In this document: in pieces, positions 1 to 8,850 of the stretch
Layout of the letters: each line of letters begins with the position of its first letter
Numbering within the stretch: the stretch's first letter is position 1
Source: Acidobacteriaceae bacterium
Lineage (GTDB): Bacteria > Acidobacteriota > Terriglobia > Terriglobales > Acidobacteriaceae
Length of the DNA: 64,000 bases
Assembly: GCA_003134995.1 (NCBI GenBank)
Contig: PLDC01000026.1
Span: 110,984-174,983, forward strand
Direction: 5' to 3'
The notes under the pieces: generated by a model
What the model saw: the letters and a program-made list of their open reading frames with translations, nothing else
The model's database searches: none
What the model was told of the DNA's origin: nothing
Program-made: the position numbers and the translations under genes

Positions 1-536
1 TTGACTCCGAGCGAGCTGCCGACATCGTCGAGGAAATGGATCCCGACGCCGCCGCCGACCTTTTGGCAGATCTCTCTCAGGATCGTACGGAACAGATCCT
101 CGTCGAGATGGAACCCGGCGCCAGCCAGGAAGTCGTCGAACTGCTCGAGCACCGCGAAGAAACAGCTGCTGGACGCATGACCACGGAGTTCCTTGCCCTT
201 CCGGTGACGGCCACAGTTGAGAACGCCATCGGCGTCATGCGTGAATTCGAGGGCGGCGTTGAATCTGTCAGCAATATTTACCTCGTCGACTCCCACGGCA
301 CGCTGGCGGGCGCTGTTCCCCTGGTAAAACTTGTTCTGGCCGAGTCCAACACGCCGCTCCTTTCTCTCACTCAGGAGCCTCTGGTCTTCACTCACAAAGA
401 GACCGGCGACAACGAGGTCGCCGAACTTTTCGACAAGTACAATCTTGTGACTCTCCCAGTGATCGACGAGCACAACAAGCTAGTCGGTGTCGTTACGTCC
501 GATGACGTGATCACCATGCTCCGCGGCAAATTGTAA
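1..536 (+). CDS. MgtE N-terminal domain / CBS-pair protein (5' end outside window)
   Basis: The frame is already open at base 3, so the start lies upstream of the window. The visible part begins with the end of a helical MgtE_N domain (repeats such as ERAADIVEEMDPDAAADLL) and continues into two CBS domains, the second ending in LPVIDEHNKLVGVVTSDDV. Translation stops 8 residues after that motif. In full MgtE magnesium channels five membrane helices follow the CBS pair; here there are none, so the protein is a soluble Mg2+/nucleotide-sensing module rather than a channel. It could partner a separate membrane transporter upstream. Domain assignment is firm; the role is inferred. Confidence 0.85.
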   Translation, partial: DSERAADIVEEMDPDAAADLLADLSQDRTEQILVEMEPGASQEVVELLEHREETAAGRMTTEFLALPVTATVENAIGVMREFEGGVESVSNIYLVDSHGTLAGAVPLVKLVLAESNTPLLSLTQEPLVFTHKETGDNEVAELFDKYNLVTLPVIDEHNKLVGVVTSDDVITMLRGKL

Positions 537-540
537 GGAG

Positions 541-610
541 TTACCCTGTGACCCTCTGTGTCCCCTGTGGTTGAGCTTTTGTTTTATCCGTGCGAATCCG
601 TGTAAATCCA
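541..610. repeat. intergenic repeat-like stretch before ubiD
   Basis: The 130-base gap between the CBS gene and the decarboxylase begins with a rhythmic T/G-rich run (CTCTGTGTCCCCTGTGG at about 553) and a following CCGTGCGAATCCGTG. It resembles in style the CGCGTCC-TTCGCGG runs near 17,640 and 20,740. No gene is visible in it. The call rests on similarity by eye only. Confidence 0.3.
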
Positions 611-666
611 TGGCCAAGTGCTTCTTCCTGCCGACTCGGTATAATCATTCGTTCTAGGAGACACCT

Positions 667-2223
667 TTGCCCTTCGACGACCTCCGCCAATGGATCGACG
701 CTCTCGACCGCGCCGGCGAACTCAAGCACATTCAAACCGAAGCAGACCCTATCCTGGAAATCCCGGAGATCACAGACCGTGTCAGCAAATCGAAAACGGG
801 GCAACCCGGCGGCCCCGCTCTTTTATTCGAAAATATCAAGAACTACCCGGGCTCACAGCTCCTGATCAATCAGTTCGGCTCCGAAGCTCGGATGAAGCTG
901 GCCCTTGGCGTCAACTCGTTCGACGAATTCGCCAACCGCATCCGCGTCTTCATGGATCTCAAATCCCCGCAAGGCTTCCTCGACAAACTGAAAATGCTTC
1001 CTCTCTTAACCGAGGCTGGTAAGTTTTTTCCTAAGACTGTCCCGACCGGTCCGTGCAAAGAAGTAATCAAGCGCGATAATTTTTCGCTCCTTGATTTCCC
1101 CATCCTGCAGTGCTGGCCCCAGGATGGCGGCCGATTCATCACTCTTCCCTGCGTAACCACCCGCGACCCGAAATCCGGTAAACGCAATGTTGGAATGTAT
1201 CGCCTCCAGGTCTACGACGCCCGCACTACTGGAGCGCATTGGCAGAGACAGAAGGTTGCAGCGGAGCATGCGAGGCAGCGCATGAGAGCGGCCGTCGAAG
1301 ATACGTCCGCTGCAGTCGATATCATGGCGCGTACATCGGGAGGCCAGGTTCTGGCTGACGGAAATCATCCTTCGGGAAAGATGGAAGTTGCCGTCGCCAT
1401 TGGCACTGACCCTGCGGTCACTTTTTCCGCCATCGTCCCGGCGCCGCCGGACGTTGAGGAATATCTGATCGCCGGATTTCTTCGCGCCGCTCCTGTCGAA
1501 CTTGTTAAGTGCGAGACCGTCGACCTGGAAGTCCCCGCCACCAGCGAAATCGTTCTTGAAGGCTACGTGAATCTCGACGAACTCCGCACCGAGGGTCCTT
1601 TTGGAGACCACACTGGCTTCTATTCGCTCGAAGATCTCTATCCTGTCTTCCACGTCACGTGCATTACGCATCGCAAAGATCCCATCTATGCCACCACCAT
1701 CGTCGGGAAGCCGCCGATGGAAGACGCTTACATGGGCAAAGCGGTCGAGCGCGTTTTTCTGCCGCTGATGCGCCTGACAATTCCGGAGTTGGTGGACATC
1801 AACCTTCCCGTCGAAGGCGTTTTCCACAACCTGATGATCGTTTCGATTCGCAAGTCTTATCCCGGACAGGCTCGCAAGGTGATGAACGCCATCTGGTCGC
1901 TGGGCCAAGCTATGTTCACCAAGTGCATCATCGTGGTCGACGAAGACGTTGACGTGCAGAACATTCCCGACGTCACGCTGAAGGCGCTCAACCACATCGA
2001 CCCGGAACGAGACATTCAATTCACTCTAGGCCCCGTCGACTCGCTCGATCATGCCTCCCGCCTCGCTAATTACGGCTCCAAGATGGGCATCGACGCAACC
2101 CGCAAATGGCCTACCGAAGGCTTCACGCGGCCCTGGCCCGATGAGATCGTTATGGATGCAAAGACGAAAGCGATGGTCGACGGCAAATGGAAAGCGCTGG
2201 CTAAAGAACTGGGGATCGACTGA
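667..2223 (+). CDS. ubiD: UbiD-family decarboxylase
   Basis: 518 residues, slightly longer than E. coli UbiD (about 497). The family uses prenylated FMN, made by UbiX, to decarboxylate aromatic or alpha,beta-unsaturated acids, classically in quinone biosynthesis. Visible family hallmarks are NVGMYRLQ (Arg about 179), a GAHW motif near 189, and the acidic cluster LDELRTEGPFGDHTG (residues 303-317), which carries the catalytic Glu residues. The start is TTG at 667, chosen because AGGAG lies six bases upstream and the protein then begins MPFDDLRQWI as in homologues. The gene stands alone with no UbiX partner in view. The substrate (menaquinone precursor or another aromatic acid) cannot be told from the sequence. 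Confidence 0.93.
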   Translation: MPFDDLRQWIDALDRAGELKHIQTEADPILEIPEITDRVSKSKTGQPGGPALLFENIKNYPGSQLLINQFGSEARMKLALGVNSFDEFANRIRVFMDLKSPQGFLDKLKMLPLLTEAGKFFPKTVPTGPCKEVIKRDNFSLLDFPILQCWPQDGGRFITLPCVTTRDPKSGKRNVGMYRLQVYDARTTGAHWQRQKVAAEHARQRMRAAVEDTSAAVDIMARTSGGQVLADGNHPSGKMEVAVAIGTDPAVTFSAIVPAPPDVEEYLIAGFLRAAPVELVKCETVDLEVPATSEIVLEGYVNLDELRTEGPFGDHTGFYSLEDLYPVFHVTCITHRKDPIYATTIVGKPPMEDAYMGKAVERVFLPLMRLTIPELVDINLPVEGVFHNLMIVSIRKSYPGQARKVMNAIWSLGQAMFTKCIIVVDEDVDVQNIPDVTLKALNHIDPERDIQFTLGPVDSLDHASRLANYGSKMGIDATRKWPTEGFTRPWPDEIVMDAKTKAMVDGKWKALAKELGID

Positions 2224-2292
2224 AGTGCATCGCAATTCGATCTGCGAACATCGAATTGGGAAATCATCTTTTGTGTGGAACAGAGAACGAGC

Positions 2293-3960
2293 ATGGCCAA
2301 ACCAATCCTGCTAAGCGTGGACGACGATTCGGATGTTTTGCGGGCGATCGAGCGCGATCTGCGCTCGCAGTACGGCGCTGAATATCGCGTGATAGGAAGC
2401 GATTCGCCTGAGGGGGCGCTCGATCTGTTAAAGCAGTTGCAGTTGCGTAATGACAGCGTGGCTTTATTGCTTGCCGACCAACGCATGCCGCGCATGGATG
2501 GCGTGGAATTTCTGCAACAGGCAATGGGAATTTTCCCCGGCGCAAAGCGGGCGTTGCTTACTGCGTATGCGGATACCAATGCCGCGATCAGCGCCATCAA
2601 TCAGGCCAGCATTAATTATTTTTTCCTGAAGCCGTGGGACCCGCCATCCGAGCACTTGTATCCGCAACTGGATGACTTGCTCGACGATTGGCAGGCTTCG
2701 TTCCATCCCGCGTTTCAAGGAATCCGCGTGCTGGGCACCCGCTGGTCACCGAAATGTTATGAGCTTCGGGATTTCCTGGCGCGCAATCGTGTTCCTTATG
2801 AGTGGACCGACGTCGAGCTTTCTGCGAACGACCCGGAAACCAAACGATTGCTGGAAGCTCTGGGTCCAGAGGTTGCAAATCTACCCGTAGTCCTCTTCCC
2901 CGACGGAACAAAGCTGCTTGAGGGTGCACCGGCGGACGTTGCGCAAAAGGTCGGGCTGCGCACTCGCGCACAGACCAGTTTCTATGATTTGGCGATTGTA
3001 GGCGGCGGACCGGCGGGTTTGGCGGCTGCCGTTTATGGAGCGTCCGAAGGCCTTCACACGGTGATGATTGAGCGGGAGGCACCCGGCGGTCAGGCTGGCA
3101 TGAGTTCGCGCATCGAGAACTATCTTGGCTTTCCTGCCGGGCTCAGTGGCACCGACCTGGCGCGCCGCGCCGTGGTGCAAGCTGAGCGCTTTGGAGTGGA
3201 GATTCTTTCGCAAGCAGCTGTCGGCGTCCGAGTAGAGGGGCCTTACCGAATTATCAAGTTCTCGGATGGAAACGAGATCTCCTGTCACGCTCTCATGGTC
3301 GCTACTGGTGTGCAGTGGCGGCGACTGGATGTTCCGGGCATCGAACGGTTACAGGGTGCGGGAATTTACTACGGCGGCGGTGCGACCGAGGCTCTTTCCT
3401 GCAAGGGCGAGAATGTCTACGTGGTGGGCGGCGCGAACTCGGCAGGCCAGGCCGCGATGAACTTCGCAAAGTACGCGGAGCGCGTCGTAATTCTTGTTCG
3501 CGGCGAATCGCTGTCGAGCACAATGTCACAATATTTGATCGACCAGATCAAGGAGACGCACAACATTCAGTTGTGGACGCATGCCAGCGTGGTCGAGGCG
3601 CATGGCGAAACGCATCTGGAAGAAATCTCAGTGCTTTGTTCCGATACCGGCAAGACTGAACGAGTGCAGGCGAGTGCCATGTTTATTTTTATCGGAGCGT
3701 TGCCGCAGACAGATTGGTTGGCGGACGTCGTCGAGCGAGACGACCGCGGGTTTCTGTTGACTGGTCCGGACCTTATCCGCAACGGTCAACGTACAAAAGG
3801 ATGGAACCTCGAGCGGGATCCTTATTTGCTGGAGACCAATGTTCCCGGGATCTTTGCCGTGGGAGATGTTCGCCACGGCTCTATCAAGCGGGTGGCTTCG
3901 GGAGTCGGTGAAGGATCGGTGGCTGTGCAGTTTATTCATCAATATTTGAGCAAAGTATAA
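2293..3960 (+). CDS. response regulator / glutaredoxin-like / thioredoxin-reductase fusion
   Basis: Three modules in one chain. Residues 1-125 are a receiver domain (acidic DDD 10-12, phospho-acceptor Asp62 in LLLADQRM, Lys113 in FLKPW). Residues 143-225 are a thioredoxin/glutaredoxin-like fold with a single Cys155. The rest is an FAD/NAD(P)H reductase of the thioredoxin reductase type (GGGPAG at 237, GGANSAG at 379). The redox-active CxxC of true thioredoxin reductases is absent: the site reads YYGGGATEALSCKG. The electron acceptor is therefore unknown. I start at ATG 2293 (MAKPILLSVDD); a GTG at 2275 is an alternative. It is fused end to start with the sensor kinase gene that follows, so the two are almost certainly one operon. 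Confidence 0.9.
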   Translation: MAKPILLSVDDDSDVLRAIERDLRSQYGAEYRVIGSDSPEGALDLLKQLQLRNDSVALLLADQRMPRMDGVEFLQQAMGIFPGAKRALLTAYADTNAAISAINQASINYFFLKPWDPPSEHLYPQLDDLLDDWQASFHPAFQGIRVLGTRWSPKCYELRDFLARNRVPYEWTDVELSANDPETKRLLEALGPEVANLPVVLFPDGTKLLEGAPADVAQKVGLRTRAQTSFYDLAIVGGGPAGLAAAVYGASEGLHTVMIEREAPGGQAGMSSRIENYLGFPAGLSGTDLARRAVVQAERFGVEILSQAAVGVRVEGPYRIIKFSDGNEISCHALMVATGVQWRRLDVPGIERLQGAGIYYGGGATEALSCKGENVYVVGGANSAGQAAMNFAKYAERVVILVRGESLSSTMSQYLIDQIKETHNIQLWTHASVVEAHGETHLEEISVLCSDTGKTERVQASAMFIFIGALPQTDWLADVVERDDRGFLLTGPDLIRNGQRTKGWNLERDPYLLETNVPGIFAVGDVRHGSIKRVASGVGEGSVAVQFIHQYLSKV

Positions 3961-5346
3961 ATGGTCGACAAATCCGAATTAAGACGTGTTCCAGCGTTCG
4001 CCGATTTGCCAGACGATCAACTCGACTGGTTTATCAGCCAATCTCAGGAATTGATTCTCAAAGCGGGTGATGTCTATGCCCAGCAAGGCACTCCCGCCGA
4101 TGCCATGTTCGTGATTCTGCAAGGAAAACTCCAGGGCCGGGGCGAGCGCGGCGGTGAAACCTTCATCTTTGACCTGGAGCCGGGCGAGATTACCGGAACG
4201 CTGCCATTTTCGAGAATGAAGACTTTTACAGTGAGCGGCCGAGCCCTGATAGAGAGCCGCGCGCTGCGTTTTCCTGCGTCGTCGTTTCCACAGTTGGTTC
4301 AGAAAATGCCAGAACTGACTCAGCGTCTGGTGGGCATGATGTCCGACCGCATTCGCGAAGTCACCCGTCTTGAGCAGCAGCAAGACCGGCTGGCTTCGTT
4401 AGGAAAGCTTTCGGCAGGACTGGCACATGAACTCAACAATCCGGCTTCGGCTGCGAAGCGCGCCGCCAGCCAATTGCGGCACATGCTGAAGAAGATCAGG
4501 GACGCGAGCCTCGAACTGGGGAAGCGCGATCTCACGGCCGCTCAGAAAGCCGAGATCGAAAAGCTGGAAACTTCATTCACGCAAACGGATATTGTTCCGC
4601 CTGATGCTCTTACTGTCGCTGACCTCGAAGATCAGATTGATTCCTTGCTCCGCAGTCACGGACAGAGCGATTTATGGATGTTGGCGGCTGGCTTGGCGCG
4701 GCGCAACATTAAACCGGAGGTCGTCGAATCGCTGTTCGCAAATCTGGAAGGCGCAACCGCTCGTGCCGCTCTAGTCAGGATTTCCGCTTCCGTGGAGATC
4801 GCAAGTTTGGTGCACGAAATTGAGAGCAGCACCTCGCGGATATCGGACCTCGTCTGTGCAATCAAGGAATACACGCACATGGACCAGGCGCCGGTACAAA
4901 ACGTGGACATCGTAAAGAGCCTGGAAACCACGCTGACGATTTTGAATCACAAACTGAAACATGGAGTGGCGGTGGAGCGCGATTATCAACCCGTTCCCCT
5001 GCTGGTGAATTCATTTGGCAGCGAACTGAACCAGGTGTGGACGAACATTATCGACAACGCTATTGATGCGATGCACGGAAAAGGAGAACTTCGCATCCGC
5101 ACCTATCGCGACGACGGTTGCGTTGTGGTTGAGATTGGCGATAACGGTCCAGGAATTCCTGACGAGGTGCAGCCCCACATCTTTGAACCGTTTTTCACGA
5201 CCAAAGGAGTTGGGGAAGGAACGGGCCTTGGACTCGATACGGTGCAGCGAATCGTGAAGAAGCATCGGGGAAATATTCAGGTCACTTCCAAACCGGGTGA
5301 GACGCGTTTTCAAATCTGGCTGCCTCTACCGGGAGCGCCGACCTAA
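3961..5346 (+). CDS. cyclic-nucleotide-binding-domain sensor histidine kinase
   Basis: The ATG follows the previous stop codon with no gap. Residues 10-125 form a CRP-like cNMP-binding beta-roll (FVILQGKLQGRGERGG...FDLEPGE). A short coiled linker leads to the dimerisation/phospho-acceptor segment LSAGLAHELNNP (His156), then an HATPase_c domain with the N box NIIDNAIDAM, DNGPGIPD and FFTTKGVGEGTGLGL. There are no membrane helices, so it is cytosolic. It is the natural kinase for the receiver domain of the upstream fused reductase; that pairing is inferred from adjacency. The ligand of the cNMP-like domain is unknown. Confidence 0.9.
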   Translation: MVDKSELRRVPAFADLPDDQLDWFISQSQELILKAGDVYAQQGTPADAMFVILQGKLQGRGERGGETFIFDLEPGEITGTLPFSRMKTFTVSGRALIESRALRFPASSFPQLVQKMPELTQRLVGMMSDRIREVTRLEQQQDRLASLGKLSAGLAHELNNPASAAKRAASQLRHMLKKIRDASLELGKRDLTAAQKAEIEKLETSFTQTDIVPPDALTVADLEDQIDSLLRSHGQSDLWMLAAGLARRNIKPEVVESLFANLEGATARAALVRISASVEIASLVHEIESSTSRISDLVCAIKEYTHMDQAPVQNVDIVKSLETTLTILNHKLKHGVAVERDYQPVPLLVNSFGSELNQVWTNIIDNAIDAMHGKGELRIRTYRDDGCVVVEIGDNGPGIPDEVQPHIFEPFFTTKGVGEGTGLGLDTVQRIVKKHRGNIQVTSKPGETRFQIWLPLPGAPT

Positions 5347-5360
5347 CTTAGCGTTGCTGT

Positions 5361-5391
5361 ACCCCGCCCCAGCGTTAAGCTTGGGCGGGGT
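5361..5391. terminator. hairpin between convergent genes
   Basis: ACCCCGCCC (5361-5369) and GGGCGGGGT (5383-5391) form a perfect 9-bp stem, extended by AGC/GCT inside. It lies midway between the convergent kinase and protease genes and suits a bidirectional terminator, although no T-tract follows on either strand. Confidence 0.5.
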
Positions 5392-5407
5392 GCCAGCAAG
5401 CACACAA

Positions 5408-6919
5408 CTACTCTTGTGCGGGATGTAACACGCGGAATGTATTGCCTCCGTTTGACCAGACCAGCACCAGCGCATCCTGCCCCTTAGGAACATTCGACAG
5501 CGCTTTTGCGACCTCGTCTGCAGACTGTTGGGAATGTCGGTTCACTTCCATAATCACATCCCCCTTCTGCAAGCCTGCATTGTCGGCCGGGCTGCCGGGC
5601 TGCACGTCCTCAACGACCGCGCCGTGAACGTCAGTTGGGACTTGCAACTGATCGCGCACGCCCTGCTCCAGTTCGCCGAGGCTCAGCCCCCAGCGGCCTT
5701 TGCTATGTTCCGTGGCCGCGGTCGCATCGCCTTTGGCTGCTCCCATCGCTTCCAGCGTGACTGAAGAGTTGACGGTTTTGCCGTCGCGCACCAATTCAAG
5801 CTGGATGGTATCGCCGGGCCGCTTCTGCCCGACTTCCATCTGCAACTGTCCGGCATCCGTCACGGATTGGCCGTTGAACTTGGTGATGACATCGCCGGTT
5901 TTCAGGCCAGCTTTTCCGCCAGCCGAATTGGGATCGACCTGAGTCACAATGGCTCCGGTCGCGGTGCTCATCTGGAAGAACTTGGCGTTATCCGGAGTGA
6001 CATCCGAGATGCCAATGCCGATGAGTCCGTGACTGACCTTGCCGTCGCGGATCAAGGTTTCCACCGTCGGCTGCACAATCTGCGCAGGAATCGCGAAGCC
6101 CATTCCGGAGAACGAACCGCTCGATGAAACGAGGAAAGTGTTGATCCCGATCAGTTCACCTCGCGCATTGACCAGCGCGCCACCGGAATTTCCGGGATTA
6201 ATGGCCGCGTCGGTCTGAATGAACTCTCCGGGCTTGCGGCGATCGCTCGCATCCGGATTTGGACGGTTGAGCGCGCTGATAATGCCGCGCGTTACCGTGA
6301 AGCGGAATCCATAGGGATTGCCGAAAGCCAGCACGGTTTGTCCGGGATGGAGATTGGCCGAATCACCCCACGGCACGCTAGGCAAGTTCGTCGCATTCAC
6401 CTTGATCACCGCCAAATCGGTCAACGGGTCAGTGCCGATGAGTTTTGCCGACAGCACTTCGCGGTTCGTCATGGTGACGTGGATGTCGGTGGCTCCATCG
6501 ACCACGTGGTTGTTGGTGACGATGTAACCATCGGGGGAAATAATTACGCCACTGCCTAAGCCGTGTTCTACGCGATCACGTTGGCTTCTCGGCATCCTGA
6601 ACTGGCGCGAGCCGCCAAACGGTGCGAAAAACCTCTGGATCTCATCTGAGGATTGGTCGTCGCCCTCTTGCGCTTTCTCTTTCGACGTCACGGTCACGTT
6701 CACGACAGCGGGCGTAACCCGTGCTGCCAAAGTTTCCATGGCGCGGTCGAGCGTGAGGATGGCGGCGACACTGTTGTCGTCGAGCGGCGCGGCTGCCGGA
6801 GCTACCACCGCTGCCTTTGCAGCATGGGCTAACTCGTAACCAGCCAACGACGCGATAGTTACTACGGCGACCACGGCCGCAAGCAGGCGCCGGGTCAGGT
6901 TTGTCTTCCAGCTTTGCAT
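5408..6919 (-). CDS. degP: DegP/HtrA-type periplasmic serine protease with two PDZ domains
   Basis: Envelope protease/chaperone that degrades misfolded exported proteins. An N-terminal hydrophobic segment (LLAAVVAVVTIASLAG) serves as signal peptide or anchor. The trypsin-like catalytic triad is visible: His in TNNHVVDG, Asp in DPLTDLAVIKV and Ser in NPGNSGGALVN. Two PDZ domains follow (about residues 290-370 and 405-490). ATG 6919 is chosen because AAGGAG lies about 9 bases upstream; GTG 6925 is possible but too close to the ribosome site. A BlaI-type palindrome (6936-6951) sits just upstream, so it is probably repressed by the neighbouring BlaI-like protein. Confidence 0.92.
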   Translation of the reverse strand: MQSWKTNLTRRLLAAVVAVVTIASLAGYELAHAAKAAVVAPAAAPLDDNSVAAILTLDRAMETLAARVTPAVVNVTVTSKEKAQEGDDQSSDEIQRFFAPFGGSRQFRMPRSQRDRVEHGLGSGVIISPDGYIVTNNHVVDGATDIHVTMTNREVLSAKLIGTDPLTDLAVIKVNATNLPSVPWGDSANLHPGQTVLAFGNPYGFRFTVTRGIISALNRPNPDASDRRKPGEFIQTDAAINPGNSGGALVNARGELIGINTFLVSSSGSFSGMGFAIPAQIVQPTVETLIRDGKVSHGLIGIGISDVTPDNAKFFQMSTATGAIVTQVDPNSAGGKAGLKTGDVITKFNGQSVTDAGQLQMEVGQKRPGDTIQLELVRDGKTVNSSVTLEAMGAAKGDATAATEHSKGRWGLSLGELEQGVRDQLQVPTDVHGAVVEDVQPGSPADNAGLQKGDVIMEVNRHSQQSADEVAKALSNVPKGQDALVLVWSNGGNTFRVLHPAQE

Positions 6920-6935
6920 TTTCACTTCTCCTTGT

Positions 6936-6951
6936 AACTAATTGTTTAGTT
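6936..6951. promoter_or_regulatory. BlaI-type operator before degP
   Basis: Perfect dyad AACTAA-TTGT-TTAGTT, 16-17 bases upstream of the degP ATG and overlapping its leader. The same arrangement AACTAA-N4-TTAGTT recurs at 8791-8806 before the BlaI-like gene. BlaI/MecI repressors bind short dyads of this general form; assignment to this repressor is inferred from the shared site. Confidence 0.65.
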
Positions 6952-6972
6952 GTTACTACCAAAAAAATTTGC

Positions 6973-8361
6973 CTACGTTTTGTGAGCGATAGGTCCCTCA
7001 GCCGGAACGTTTCGATCCGGATTGACCGGAGTTGCGTTCTGCCAGGTGACCCTCCACACGGAGACGCTCCACAGCCACGCGTTCGGACCCACGCGTTCTG
7101 TCGTTCGAATGACCAGCACCGTCTCCGCGATTGGAACGACGGGCTGGTTGATTTCGCCCGACATGACATCTTGTATCCATCGTGCCGCAACGACCTGCGG
7201 AACCATGCGTTGATTCTCGTGAAGTTGTCTACTAGCCCGCTCGACTGGGCGTTTCGGAAGCTTCTTCGGGGATGGCTCGCTCGTGTGCAGGGCCGCCGGA
7301 ATCACAACTGCCCCGGAAGACTGGGCGTGGCTGATCGCCGGAGATGGGACGTCACTCCTACGAACAGATGCATGCAGCGCGGGCTGGTTCGCGTCAAACG
7401 CCACGAACTGTGGAACGTGTCGCACGAGCATGAGGCAGAGCACGGAAAAGAAACCTACGAACCCCAGAGCTGGTTTCCAAACGCGTCCGGTATTAGGCCG
7501 GGCCACGTCGAGGATTTGCGCCAAGCGTAATGAAGCCTCTCGCGCGCGATCCACAAGCGCTTGCGCCATCGCCAAACTACGGCGCGCGACGCTTTTCTCC
7601 AGAAGAGCGATCAGGCATTGCGCGTACCCGCGCGGATTGGCGGTTTCGGCCAGCACCTGATCGTCACAGGCCATCTCCCGCTCCAAAGAGATGCGATTCT
7701 CAATCCACCACACTGCTGGATGGAAAACGAACAAAGCCCGCACAGTCTTCTGCAACAGATTGGTCCAAGCGTCGCCGCGGCGCAGGTGCGCAAATTCGTG
7801 AAGCAGGATAATGTTCAATTCGTCAGATGTAAGTTCTTGCAGAGCCCAGACCGGAATGACGATCATCGGTTTGAAAAATCCGATTGCGGCCGGCACGCTC
7901 ATCCGTTCTGACGTGGCGAGGGTCACCGATCTTGCCGAGCTAAAATCGGCGAGAGTTTTTCGGATCGAGGCATCGAGTTCGGTCCCGTCGATCGCGACAC
8001 AACTCATGCGCAACACACGCAGCCGCCAAAGTCCAATCACTAAGCGAAGCATTGCAACAAACGCCGCCAGAGCCCAGGCAAGAAACAGGAAGATTCCCCA
8101 TCCCGCCGGCAAGGTGATCACCGGCCGCATGCCGCCGGCCGCCAAAAGAATACGTGCGCCAGCCATGCCGCTGATGAAAGGCAACCCAACCACGGCCAGC
8201 AAAGCTACGAACCACACTGCAAATCGTGTTCCGGAGTTCTGCCGGGGTAAAAGGCGCAACATCACTCCGGCAAACGCAGCAATGAGCAATCCTTCAGGAA
8301 GCGAATTCAGAAACCGGCCAGTCGCCACCTCGGCAATGATTTGCAATTGAGGCCAGATCAT
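6973..8361 (-). CDS. BlaR1/MecR1-like M56 family membrane metallopeptidase
   Basis: Integral membrane zinc protease that, in BlaR1 systems, transmits an outside signal by triggering cleavage of the BlaI repressor. N-terminal membrane helices lie at about residues 20-40, 47-63 and 88-108. The zinc site is HEFAH at 188-192, with the downstream EREMACDDQ. One more helix lies near 300-318 (GFVGFFSVLCLMLV). The C-terminal extracytoplasmic part (about 145 residues) is not a penicillin-binding domain: it is shorter and shows no SxxK/SxN motifs. The signal is thus unlikely to be a beta-lactam. Its start overlaps the blaI stop by ATGA, so the two are translated together. Confidence 0.85.
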   Translation of the reverse strand: MIWPQLQIIAEVATGRFLNSLPEGLLIAAFAGVMLRLLPRQNSGTRFAVWFVALLAVVGLPFISGMAGARILLAAGGMRPVITLPAGWGIFLFLAWALAAFVAMLRLVIGLWRLRVLRMSCVAIDGTELDASIRKTLADFSSARSVTLATSERMSVPAAIGFFKPMIVIPVWALQELTSDELNIILLHEFAHLRRGDAWTNLLQKTVRALFVFHPAVWWIENRISLEREMACDDQVLAETANPRGYAQCLIALLEKSVARRSLAMAQALVDRAREASLRLAQILDVARPNTGRVWKPALGFVGFFSVLCLMLVRHVPQFVAFDANQPALHASVRRSDVPSPAISHAQSSGAVVIPAALHTSEPSPKKLPKRPVERASRQLHENQRMVPQVVAARWIQDVMSGEINQPVVPIAETVLVIRTTERVGPNAWLWSVSVWRVTWQNATPVNPDRNVPAEGPIAHKT

Positions 8362-8741
8362 TTCGCGCCGCTCCGATCCAGCATCTCGCGCAGACGGTCA
8401 AGTTCTGTCGTCGACATGCCCTGATCTTCAAGGATGTTCAGAACGAGTTGCTCGTGCGAGTTCTTGAAAAAACGGCCGACCAGGTGGCGGATTTCAGAGC
8501 GCGTTGCCTCGTCTCGGCCTACAAGCGGAGCGTATACGTGCGCGCGACCGTCCTTGGAATGCTTGACGTAGCCCTTGCGCTCGAGCACTCGGATGGTAGT
8601 CAAAACCGAGTTGTACGCCAGCGCGGGCTTCTCCACCAGGGAGTCCAGAATCAACTGGACCGTGCCAAAACCTTTGAGCCACAACACGTTCATGATTCGC
8701 AGCTCGGCTTCGGTCAGCGTCTCTGACTGCTTTCGCGGCAC
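8358..8741 (-). CDS. BlaI/MecI/CopY-family transcriptional repressor
   Basis: 127 residues, the usual length. N-terminal winged helix (LTEAELRIMNVLW...VLTTIRVLERKGYVKH) followed by a dimerisation helix region (FFKNSHEQLVLNIL). GTG start with a G-rich GGGGGGA upstream. It overlaps the M56 protease gene by four bases. In this family the repressor is cleaved after the membrane protease is activated. A dyad identical in its arms lies 50 bases upstream (8791-8806), indicating autoregulation, and another lies before degP. Confidence 0.9.
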   Translation of the reverse strand: MPRKQSETLTEAELRIMNVLWLKGFGTVQLILDSLVEKPALAYNSVLTTIRVLERKGYVKHSKDGRAHVYAPLVGRDEATRSEIRHLVGRFFKNSHEQLVLNILEDQGMSTTELDRLREMLDRSGAK

Positions 8742-8790
8742 TACCCGTTCCCCCCAATTAGCCTATTAGACGATTGAAACGCGAAAAGGT

Positions 8791-8806
8791 AACTAATTCT
8801 TTAGTT
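8791..8806. promoter_or_regulatory. BlaI-type operator before blaI
   Basis: AACTAA-TTCT-TTAGTT, arms identical to the dyad at 6936-6951. It lies 50 bases upstream of the repressor start, where it could cover the promoter. Confidence 0.65.
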
Positions 8807-8850
8807 GCAGGAAGGTGGGGTCCGGGATGCCCGAGCCGCGGGTCGTTATC

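Noticed and set aside
1006..2019. 337-codon open frame on the minus strand inside ubiD
   Set aside because: It lies fully antisense to a strongly conserved gene and its translation shows no family features; it reflects codon bias of ubiD.
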